Source: Alphaproteobacteria bacterium
GTDB taxonomy: Bacteria > Pseudomonadota > Alphaproteobacteria > JABSOH01 > JABAAW01
Length of the DNA stretch: 7,807 nucleotides
Direction: 5' to 3'
NCBI GenBank assembly: GCA_014238935.1
Contig: JABAAD010000013.1
Coordinates: forward strand, 3,498 to 11,304
The position numbers and the translations under genes were made by a program. Under the pieces are notes generated by a model. The model saw only the letters and a program-made list of their open reading frames with translations, searched no databases and had not been told where the DNA came from. The first letter of the stretch is position 1, and each line of letters begins with the position of its first letter. This document shows, one piece after another, positions 1 through 5,367 of this stretch.

Positions 1-1
1 A

Positions 2-421
2 CTACATGCCGAGCGCGTAGCGCGCGTCTTCGGACATCAGATCGGGCGACCAGGGTGGCTCCCAAGTGAGTCGCACGCACACGCGTCCCACCCCTTCGAT
101 GCACGCCGCGGCATCGGCAACCTGCTGTGGCAACTCGCCCGCGACAGGACAAGCGGGCGCGGTCAGCGTCATGGCGATCTCCCAGTCGCCCTCCCTGTTA
201 CCTTCGCCGCTTGTTGCGGCGACGATGTCGTAGATGAGTCCCAAGTCGTAGATGTTGACGGGAATCTCAGGGTCGAAAACCGTAGAAAGTGCCGCCACGA
301 TCGCATCGCGCGAGGCGAGCGTCACCCCCTCCGCGATTTCTTTGCCGCTGAGGAACTCGCTACCCTCAGGGACGCTGGGCTGCAGCGAATCGAGCGCATA
401 CGGGTTTGCAAAGTGTGTCAC
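2..421 (-). CDS. sufT: DUF59/MIP18-family SUF-associated Fe-S assembly protein (SufT-like)
   Basis: This 139-residue protein is a small DUF59 (MIP18-family) protein, a group that aids maturation of iron-sulfur proteins and often closes alphaproteobacterial suf operons. Visible family motifs are DPEIPVNIYDLGLIY at residues 50-64, MTLTAPACPVAGELP at 84-98 with the conserved cysteine C91, and WEPPWSPDLMSEDAR at 120-134, close to the C-terminus as expected. The first ~35 residues are a variable extension. The start is GTG, preceded by GAGGT at good spacing; no better ATG lies upstream. The stop is TAG at the very edge of the window. The gene lies 26 bp after sufS on the same strand, so it is probably the next cistron. 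Family assignment is firm; the exact biochemical role (cluster carrier or assembly aid) is inferred from the family and neighbours. Confidence 0.9.
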   Translation of the reverse strand: MTHFANPYALDSLQPSVPEGSEFLSGKEIAEGVTLASRDAIVAALSTVFDPEIPVNIYDLGLIYDIVAATSGEGNREGDWEIAMTLTAPACPVAGELPQQVADAAACIEGVGRVCVRLTWEPPWSPDLMSEDARYALGM

Positions 422-426
422 GGGCT

Positions 427-431
427 ACCTC
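427..431 (-). promoter_or_regulatory. Ribosome binding site supporting the GTG start of the DUF59 gene
   Basis: On the minus strand GAGGT stands five bases before GTG at 421-419. This supports the GTG start, because no in-frame ATG is available between the sufS stop and the conserved region. Confidence 0.55.
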
Positions 432-447
432 GTCAAGAATTGTTTCG

Positions 448-1749
448 TCAAGCGAGCATGGTGCGCGCTTTCGCCAAGGCAGCGACGAAGGCGTCGCATT
501 CCTGCTCGCTGTTGTAAAGGGCGAGGGCGACGCGCAGGCATCCCGAAAGTCCGTAGTGTCGAACGAGGGGCTCGGCGCAGTGAAAGCCCGCTCGACAACA
601 AAAACCCTGCTTGTCCAAAAGGGCGGCGAGGTCGAACGCGTTCTGCCCTTCGAGCGCAAAGGAGAAGATGGGAGCGCGCGCGCGCGCAGTTCCAAGCAGG
701 GTCAGTCCTTCGATGTTTTGAAGGCGTTTTTGCATCTTCTCGCCGAGCTGCTGCTCGTACGCCTTGATCGCCTCGATGCCGATGCGGCGGACGAACTTCA
801 GCGCCGCGTCCAGTCCGACAGCTTGGGCAATCGGCGGTGTTCCCGCCTCGAACTTCCACGGCAGACGGTTCCAACTCGTCTGTTGAAACGAAACGCGCTC
901 CACCATTTCTCCGCCGTACTGCCACGGCGGCATCGCCTCCAGCAACTTCTCCTTGCCGTAAAGCACGCCGATCCCTGAGGGAGCGAAGACCTTGTGTCCC
1001 GTAAACACATAGAAGTCTGCGTCCAACGCCGTCACATCGACGGGTTCGTGCGGAACGGCTTGGCTGCCGTCGACCAACACTAATGTGCCGTGTCGATGCG
1101 CCGTTGCGACAAGCTCAGCGATCGGGTTCTTCGTTCCCAACACATTCGAGACATGCGCGAGCGCGACCAGCGCGACATCGTTCGTCTTTAAAACATGCTC
1201 GTAAGCCTCCAGATCGATCTCGCCCGTGGCGGTGATTGGGATCACCAGGAGTTCTGCGTCGCAGCGTTCGGCAAGCCTCTGCCACGGCACAAGGTTCGAG
1301 TGGTGTTCCATCATCGAGACGGCGAGCGCGGGTTTTCGCATGCAATCGCGCGCCAAGATGTCGCCCCAGCTGTTGGCGACCAGATTGATCGCCTCGGTCG
1401 CGTTGCGCGTAAAGACGATCTCGTGCACCGCGCCCGCGCCCAAGTGTTGTCGCACCGCTTCGCGTGCACCCTCGTAGCGTTCGGTCGAACGTTCCGCCAG
1501 CCGATGGGTGCTACGGTGAACATTGGCGTAGTCGGTCGCGTAAAAATCGGCGAGCGTATCGATCACCTCGCGCGGCTTGAGGGCGCTAGCGGCGCTGTCG
1601 AAATAGACGAGCGCAGTGCCTTGCGAGTTCTTTTGTTGCAGGGCGGGAAAGGCTTCGCGCAAGGTTGCAAGAGGAAAAGCCTCCGCAAGACCTTCCGCGG
1701 ACAGCGAAGGGGCAGGGGGCTGCTCGGCTATTGCTGCCGTCTCGCTCAT
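448..1749 (-). CDS. sufS: SufS cysteine desulfurase (PLP-dependent, group II)
   Basis: SufS removes sulfur from L-cysteine, giving alanine and an enzyme persulfide that feeds the SUF scaffold. The 433-residue protein shows the class V aminotransferase fold motifs: YFDSAASALKP at 49-59, the cofactor-region EHHSNLVPWQ at 148-157, VDGSQAVPH at 226-234, the PLP-binding lysine K253 in TGHKVFAPSGIG, and the catalytic cysteine C391 in CRAGFHCAEPL. The C-terminal LRVALALYNS (405-414) is also typical. The start chosen is ATG at 1749: it overlaps the sufD stop as ATGA and gives the normal SufS length. The reading frame stays open upstream to 2208, but that part lies inside sufD and is not conserved SufS sequence. 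The N-terminal ~35 residues are a variable extension. The usual RAGHHC motif reads RAGFHC here. No SufE or SufU partner is in the window. Confidence 0.96.
   Translation of the reverse strand: MSETAAIAEQPPAPSLSAEGLAEAFPLATLREAFPALQQKNSQGTALVYFDSAASALKPREVIDTLADFYATDYANVHRSTHRLAERSTERYEGAREAVRQHLGAGAVHEIVFTRNATEAINLVANSWGDILARDCMRKPALAVSMMEHHSNLVPWQRLAERCDAELLVIPITATGEIDLEAYEHVLKTNDVALVALAHVSNVLGTKNPIAELVATAHRHGTLVLVDGSQAVPHEPVDVTALDADFYVFTGHKVFAPSGIGVLYGKEKLLEAMPPWQYGGEMVERVSFQQTSWNRLPWKFEAGTPPIAQAVGLDAALKFVRRIGIEAIKAYEQQLGEKMQKRLQNIEGLTLLGTARARAPIFSFALEGQNAFDLAALLDKQGFCCRAGFHCAEPLVRHYGLSGCLRVALALYNSEQECDAFVAALAKARTMLA
674..688. repeat. 15-bp GC-alternating tract in sufS
   Basis: Seven GC units followed by A form an alternating purine-pyrimidine run encoding the TARARAP stretch (354-360) of SufS. 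The same caution applies as for the longer tract in pdhC. Confidence 0.6.
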
Positions 1750-2984
1750 CGTGCTTTGTGATGTTGCGTCATGTGGTGTTGCAACGCCTCGGCACAATCT
1801 TGTCGTTGGCATTGCAAGGCTTCTGCCAAAAAGGCTTCCAGCAACATCGCCTCTGCTTGCTCGCGCACGATCCCGCGCGAGCGCAGGTAAAGCAGCTGTT
1901 CTTCGTCGAGCGCGCCGATGGTCGCGCCGTGGCTGCAGACGACATCGTCGGCGTAAATTTCCAACTCGGGCTTGTGGTAGGCTTGGGCGCGCTCGGAGAG
2001 CAGGAGCGCGCGGCTCATCTGATAGCCTTGTGTCTCCTGCGCGTCTTGTGCGACGAAGATTTTGCCGTGAAAGACACCGCGTCCTCTGTCTTCCAGCACC
2101 CCCTTGTAGAGAGCGTCCGAAGTACAGCGCGCTTGGTTGTGAAAAATCTCCGTGTCGTTGTCGATATGCCCTTTGCCTTGTGCGCGATAGGCTCCGTGCA
2201 GTTTGCACGAGGCGTCAGTTCCCTCCAAGTCGACGCTCACCTCTTGGCGCGTCAAGCCCTCTGCGCGCACGGCGGAGATGTGGGCGTAGGAAGCCTTTTC
2301 GGCGACCCGCGTTGTCGTGCGCGAGAATCCGCAGCTGCCGGCTGCTCGGCTTTGCAAGACGACATGCTCGCACTGCGCTCCCTCAGCCACCTCCAGCTCG
2401 AGCAGGTCGTTCGTCCAGCAGGGCATGGAGTGTTCTCCGCTTTGGACAAGCGTCGTTGCACCCGACACAACCTCGATGCGCAAACGCGTTTGCAACAGAG
2501 GAATCGAGGGTCGCTGCTCGTCGGGTTCGGTTTCAAGAAAGAGCACATGCAAGAAGGGCGTGCATTCGTCCAGCACGACGCGCCACGCCTCGCAGCGCGA
2601 TCCCACATTGAGCGCCGCCAAGGGCTGATCCTCGGCAATACGCGGCAAGCCCGCGTAAGGCGTGACCTCAGGCGTGCGATCATGACAATGCTTTTGCAAC
2701 CGAGCATCGACGAACAGCAACAAACGCGCCTCAGGAAAAAGTTCGATCTCGTCTCGCTTGTCCGCAACAGCTTTGGCAACTCTCTCGCCCCATGTTTTCT
2801 CTTCGTGCGGCAGGTGGAGACGTTTCTGCGCCAAATCTCCCAGTCGCGTGTACTTCCATCGCTCCGCCGCAGGAGAGCCGCGCTGCGGCAGTCCGAAGCG
2901 CAAAAAGATCTCGCGCGCATCGCCCTTGTCGCGCAACAACCCCGAAGGCAATTCGGGCAGAAGGACTGCGGGAGAGGGAGACAT
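1746..2984 (-). CDS. sufD: SufD, Fe-S cluster assembly scaffold subunit
   Basis: SufD pairs with SufB and SufC in the SufBC2D complex that builds Fe-S clusters in the cytoplasm. The 412-residue product has the low-similarity N-terminal helical part with ERWKYTRLGDLA at 41-52, a beta-helix core from about 165 to 320, and the diagnostic C-terminal block EIYADDVVCSHGATIGALDEE at 342-362. C350 and H352 lie in this block, matching the region that contributes cluster ligation at the SufB-SufD interface. LYLRSRGI (365-372) follows. The tail (391-412) is unusually rich in Gln, His and Cys. The start ATG lies 6 bp after the sufC stop with a weak GAGAG upstream; the stop overlaps sufS by four bases, so translation is probably coupled. 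SufB, its paralogue, was excluded on the basis of length and the SufD-type C-terminus. Confidence 0.95.
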   Translation of the reverse strand: MSPSPAVLLPELPSGLLRDKGDAREIFLRFGLPQRGSPAAERWKYTRLGDLAQKRLHLPHEEKTWGERVAKAVADKRDEIELFPEARLLLFVDARLQKHCHDRTPEVTPYAGLPRIAEDQPLAALNVGSRCEAWRVVLDECTPFLHVLFLETEPDEQRPSIPLLQTRLRIEVVSGATTLVQSGEHSMPCWTNDLLELEVAEGAQCEHVVLQSRAAGSCGFSRTTTRVAEKASYAHISAVRAEGLTRQEVSVDLEGTDASCKLHGAYRAQGKGHIDNDTEIFHNQARCTSDALYKGVLEDRGRGVFHGKIFVAQDAQETQGYQMSRALLLSERAQAYHKPELEIYADDVVCSHGATIGALDEEQLLYLRSRGIVREQAEAMLLEAFLAEALQCQRQDCAEALQHHMTQHHKAR

Positions 2985-2990
2985 CGTCTC

Positions 2991-3779
2991 TCAAGTTTGC
3001 GCCGACACTTCTGTCGCGCCGTGCTTTTGTAGCAGGGGTGCGTAGCCCTCGGCTTCGAGCTCGGCGCACAGCGTCTTGTCGCCCGAGCGCACGATGCGCC
3101 CATTCAGCAAAACATGGACACGGTCGGGTTCGATATACTCCAACAGCCTTTGGTAGTGGGTGATGATGAGAAAACTGCGCTTGCCATCGCGCATGCGCGT
3201 CAAGCCCTCGGCGACGCTGCGGATAGCGTCGATGTCAAGCCCCGAATCGGTCTCGTCTAGGATGGCGAGCTTGGGTCTCAAAGCGGCGAGTTGCAGCATC
3301 TCGTTGCGTTTCTTCTCGCCGCCCGAAAACCCTTCGTTGACAGCGCGTTTCAGCATGCTCTCTTCGATGCCTTGCTCGCGCGCAAGCGCGCGCACGCGTT
3401 TCACTTGGGCGATGCGGTCTTCTTCCTCCTCGCCTTGTGCGCGCGCCTGTGCGTCCAGCGCCTCGCTGAGGAAGCGCATGCCTTGCACGCCGGGCAGGGC
3501 TACGGGATATTGGAAGGCGAGAAACAATCCTTTGCGCGCGCGTTCTTCGGGTTCTAGCGCGAGCAAGTCCTCACCTTCGAACAGGACGCGTCCTTCTACA
3601 TCGAAGCCCTCTCTGCCTACGAGAATGCTTGCAAGCGTGCTCTTGCCGGAGCCGTTCGGTCCCATCACGGCGTGCACTTCGCCGTAAGGAATTTCCATCG
3701 AGATACCGCGTAGGATTTCTTTGCTCGTATCCTCCTCCAAGCGAGCGTGCAACGATTCTACGGAGAGCAAGGCGGACAT
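2991..3779 (-). CDS. sufC: SufC, ABC-type ATPase of the SUF complex
   Basis: SufC is the soluble ABC ATPase that drives conformational change in SufBC2D during cluster assembly; it is not a transporter. The 262-residue sequence has Walker A GPNGSGKST at 40-48, the Q-loop at Q90 (AFQYP), the ABC signature FSGGEKKRNE at 151-160, Walker B LAILDETDSGLD at 171-182 with E176, and the H-loop histidine H208 in THYQRLL. FSGGEKKR and DETDSGLD are typical of SufC rather than of transporter ATPases. The ATG start fits the family N-terminus. No Shine-Dalgarno sequence precedes it; the transcript there would be pyrimidine-rich (CTCCTCCTCC). It is the first gene of the leftward operon, where sufB would be expected upstream but is absent. 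Confidence 0.97.
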   Translation of the reverse strand: MSALLSVESLHARLEEDTSKEILRGISMEIPYGEVHAVMGPNGSGKSTLASILVGREGFDVEGRVLFEGEDLLALEPEERARKGLFLAFQYPVALPGVQGMRFLSEALDAQARAQGEEEEDRIAQVKRVRALAREQGIEESMLKRAVNEGFSGGEKKRNEMLQLAALRPKLAILDETDSGLDIDAIRSVAEGLTRMRDGKRSFLIITHYQRLLEYIEPDRVHVLLNGRIVRSGDKTLCAELEAEGYAPLLQKHGATEVSAQT

Positions 3780-3795
3780 GGATGCGGAGGAGGAG

Positions 3796-3819
3796 TGCGA
3801 GGGTGCGAGGGTGCGAATT
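3796..3819. repeat. Tandem 8-bp repeat TGCGAGGG
   Basis: TGCGAGGG occurs at 3796-3803 and 3804-3811, followed by the partial copy TGCGAATT at 3812-3819. The array lies 17 bp upstream of the sufC start codon, in its presumed 5' leader. It may be only replication slippage. Confidence 0.8.
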
Positions 3820-3883
3820 GTTTGCCAATGCCCTAACTAAGAACCTATCTAAGCTAATGGACAAAGCTAAGGGACGCAGCTAA
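3803..3883 (+). CDS. Possible 26-codon small ORF behind a strong Shine-Dalgarno sequence
   Basis: GTG at 3803 opens a 26-codon frame ending at TAA 3881-3883. GGAGGAGG at 3786-3793 lies nine bases before it, one of the strongest ribosome binding sites in the window. The peptide ends in a Lys- and Leu-containing stretch, LTKNLSKLMDKAKGRS, which could form an amphipathic helix. Codons 10-26 overlap the 11-bp repeat array. The frame is open further upstream, antisense to sufC, so an unrelated shadow is possible. No known leader peptide was recognised. It could be a leader peptide for ftsB-pdh or chance. Confidence 0.15.
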   Translation: MRGCELFANALTKNLSKLMDKAKGRS

Positions 3884-3888
3884 GGGAC
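3834..3888. repeat. Degenerate 11-bp direct repeat array, mostly 13-bp period
   Basis: Read on the plus strand, AGCTAAGGGAC occurs at 3865-3875 and 3878-3888, AGCTAATGGAC at 3852-3862, and a degraded TAACTAAGAAC at 3834-3844. The last three copies are spaced exactly 13 bp apart; the first is offset by 18 bp. The array sits between the two divergent operons, downstream of the candidate suf promoter, in what would be the suf leader. It could be an operator array, an RNA element, or a decaying minisatellite; the sequence alone does not say which. Confidence 0.75.
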
Positions 3889-3905
3889 GAGCAAAGGATG
3901 GGGTG

Positions 3906-3934
3906 AGGTTAAAAGACTTGCGCTTTTTTGTCAA
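3906..3934 (-). promoter_or_regulatory. Candidate sigma70-type promoter for the suf operon
   Basis: On the minus strand a perfect TTGACA (-35, at 3934-3929) is followed after 17 bp by TAACCT (-10-like, at 3911-3906), which matches only three of six consensus positions. The predicted transcription start is near 3899, giving a leader of about 120 bases before sufC that carries both repeat arrays. A short inverted repeat CGCTT-N7-AAGCG (3921-3937) overlaps the -35 box and could be an operator half-site pair, but it is only 5 bp. No convincing IscR or RirA site was seen. Confidence 0.4.
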
Positions 3935-3946
3935 GCGTGATTTAAA
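3918..3946 (+). promoter_or_regulatory. Weak candidate promoter for ftsB-pdhABC
   Basis: TTGCGC at 3918-3923 and TTTAAA at 3941-3946 are 17 bp apart. The start point would fall near 3953, making the transcript almost leaderless at the ftsB ATG. An alternative is TTGCCA (3822-3827) with TATCTA (3846-3851), 18 bp apart. Both are poor matches; the pdh operon may also be read from further upstream. Confidence 0.2.
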
Positions 3947-3952
3947 GAAGGC

Positions 3953-4291
3953 ATGGTGTTGAAGGGTTTTCGACTGCTCGCGGGTTTTCCTCTTTTTTCT
4001 TTGAGGAACTGGGGCGTGCTGTTGTTGTTCGTCTATTGTCTTGCGATGGGCTACCGTCTTTTTTACGGAGAGAATCGTCTCTCGGAGCTTTCGCGCTTGG
4101 AGTTGCAACAATCGCGTTTGGAGAGCGAGCTTGCGGGATTGCGTTTCGAGCGCGGTACGCTGGAGGAAAGCATCGGGCGTTTGCAGGAGGAAAGTTTGGA
4201 TCGTGAGTATTTGGAGATTCTTTTGCGCTCCAAACTGAAGATGGCGCGTGAAGACGAGGCGGTGTTGATCTTGCCAGAGGCGCAGCCTTGA
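3953..4291 (+). CDS. ftsB: FtsB/DivIC-family septum formation initiator
   Basis: FtsB is a bitopic inner-membrane divisome protein that acts with FtsL and FtsQ at the septum. The 112-residue product has a short basic N-terminus (K4, R7, R18), one transmembrane segment at about 19-38 (WGVLLLFVYCLAMGY), then a periplasmic coiled coil at about 40-82 rich in Leu, Glu and Arg. The family-typical region LDREYLEILLRSKLKMARED (82-101) follows. The exact start is uncertain: ATG, GTG and TTG stand in tandem at 3953, 3956 and 3959, and AAGAAGG (3945-3951) is better spaced for GTG or TTG than for ATG. The stop overlaps the pdhA TTG start. Its place directly before pdhA is a conserved alphaproteobacterial arrangement and supports the call. 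Confidence 0.88.
   Translation: MVLKGFRLLAGFPLFSLRNWGVLLLFVYCLAMGYRLFYGENRLSELSRLELQQSRLESELAGLRFERGTLEESIGRLQEESLDREYLEILLRSKLKMAREDEAVLILPEAQP
4275..4280 (+). promoter_or_regulatory. Ribosome binding site deciding the TTG start of pdhA
   Basis: AGAGG at 4276-4280 lies seven bases before TTG at 4288 inside the end of ftsB. The next in-frame ATG (4387) is already inside the conserved E1-alpha region, so TTG is the best start. Confidence 0.55.
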
Positions 4292-5319
4292 ATTCGCCCT
4301 CTTCTGCGCGTGCGTCGAAAGTCTCTTCTGCAAACGGCGTTGCGGCGAGCTTCTCTGCGGAGGAGGCGCTCGATCTTTATCGCAAGATGTTGCAGATCCG
4401 CCGCTTCGAAGAGCGCGCAGGGCAGATCTACGGCATGGGAGAGATCGGAGGCTTCTGCCATCTCTATGTCGGACAGGAAGCCGTCGTCGTCGGCGTGAAA
4501 AGCGCGCTCGCCCTGCACGACAGCATGATCACGGGTTACCGCGAGCACGGACACATGCTCGCCTGCGGCATCGAGCCCGAGCGCGTCTTGGCAGAGCTGA
4601 CGGGAAGAGCGGCAGGCACGAGCGGCGGCAAGGGGGGGTCGATGCATCTCTTTGCTCCTGAAAAAGGATTTTTCGGCGGACACGGAATCGTCGGCGCACA
4701 AGTCTCGCTGGGAACAGGCATCGCGCTCCGCCACCGCTACGAGGGTACGGGCGGCGTCTGCGCCACCTTCTTCGGCGACGGAGCAGCCAACCAAGGACAA
4801 GTCTACGAGTCCTTCAATATGGCGGCTCTGTGGCACCTGCCCGTGCTTTACATCATCGAGAACAATCGCTACGGCATGGGCACAAGCGTCCAACGCGCCG
4901 CCGCCGGCACCAACAAAGACGGACATCGCCTATGGGCGCGAGGACACGCCTACGGAATTCCAGGCGAAGAGGTCGACGGCATGGATGTGCTCGCCGTTCG
5001 AAAAGCCGTCGCGAGAGTGTTGCCGCATTGTCGCAAAAAAGGTCCCTACATATTGGAGGTCGAAACCTATCGCTATCGAGGGCATTCCATGTCGGATCCC
5101 GCCAAGTATCGCACGAAAGAAGAAGTCCAAGAGATGCGCGAGCAACACGACGCTATCGAGAGAATGCGAAAACGCCTGATCGAACAAGGATGGGCAACCG
5201 AACAGCAACTCAAGGAGATGGACAAACAAACGCGCGAGCAAATGAAAAAAGCCGCCGAGTTCGCCGTACAAACGCCCATGCCCGCCGAAGAAGAGCTGGT
5301 GAGCGATATCTATGCGTGA
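4288..5319 (+). CDS. pdhA: Pyruvate dehydrogenase E1 component, alpha subunit
   Basis: PdhA with PdhB forms the thiamine-diphosphate-dependent E1, which decarboxylates pyruvate and reductively acetylates the lipoyl group. The 343-residue protein has RKMLQIRRFEERAGQIYGMG at 32-51, a substrate/cofactor block GYREHGHMLACG at 83-94, GGKGGSMHLF at 113-122, the ThDP/Mg-binding motif beginning GDGAANQG at 163-170 and ending ENNRYGMGT at 191-199, and the YRYRGHSMSDPAKYR loop at 261-275, the region phosphorylated in mitochondrial homologues. The length is normal for alphaproteobacterial E1-alpha. The start is TTG, overlapping the ftsB stop (TTGA), which suggests coupling; the first ~20 residues are a low-conservation Ser/Ala-rich lead. 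A seven-G run at 4632-4638 is in frame. An acetoin or branched-chain E1-alpha is less likely given the neighbours. Confidence 0.95.
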   Translation: MNSPSSARASKVSSANGVAASFSAEEALDLYRKMLQIRRFEERAGQIYGMGEIGGFCHLYVGQEAVVVGVKSALALHDSMITGYREHGHMLACGIEPERVLAELTGRAAGTSGGKGGSMHLFAPEKGFFGGHGIVGAQVSLGTGIALRHRYEGTGGVCATFFGDGAANQGQVYESFNMAALWHLPVLYIIENNRYGMGTSVQRAAAGTNKDGHRLWARGHAYGIPGEEVDGMDVLAVRKAVARVLPHCRKKGPYILEVETYRYRGHSMSDPAKYRTKEEVQEMREQHDAIERMRKRLIEQGWATEQQLKEMDKQTREQMKKAAEFAVQTPMPAEEELVSDIYA

Positions 5320-5367
5320 GACGAAAATCGCGTAAGAGACAAGTCAACAAACAAAGAGATAAAGACG

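Larger units (their letters stand above)
3780..3952. other. Divergent intergenic region between the suf and ftsB-pdh operons
   Basis: This 173-bp gap separates two divergent operons and must carry at least part of their regulatory signals. It contains a GGAGGAGGAG run next to the sufC start, an 8-bp tandem repeat, a degenerate 11-bp repeat array, a pyrimidine/purine-biased AT-rich part near 3911-3948, and a candidate leftward promoter. No tRNA, riboswitch fold or clear terminator was recognised. Confidence 0.7.

Noticed and set aside
1750..2208. Upstream open extension of the sufS frame, giving a 586-residue protein
   Set aside because: It lies wholly inside sufD in another frame, is Arg-rich with no SufS similarity, and the ATGA overlap at 1749-1746 gives the normal SufS length.
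1616..2611. 331-codon Arg- and Ala-rich plus-strand frame
   Set aside because: Composition is that of an out-of-frame reading of GC-rich coding sequence, antisense to sufS/sufD.
1665..3032. Long 455-codon plus-strand frame
   Set aside because: It is antisense to sufD and the sufC end and has no recognisable motifs; sufD is clearly the coding strand, and such long antisense frames are common at this base composition.
3834..3888. CRISPR array from the short direct repeats
   Set aside because: Repeats are 11 bp with 2-bp gaps, far too short for CRISPR repeats and spacers, and no cas gene is present.
3911..3942. Rho-independent terminator suggested by the T run at 3924-3929
   Set aside because: The only inverted repeat nearby is 5 bp and the T run lies inside its stem and loop rather than after it; the position is upstream of both operons.
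4632..4638. Seven-G run in pdhA as a frameshift or sequencing error
   Set aside because: The run is in frame and encodes the conserved GGKGGSMH motif, so the sequence is correct as read.
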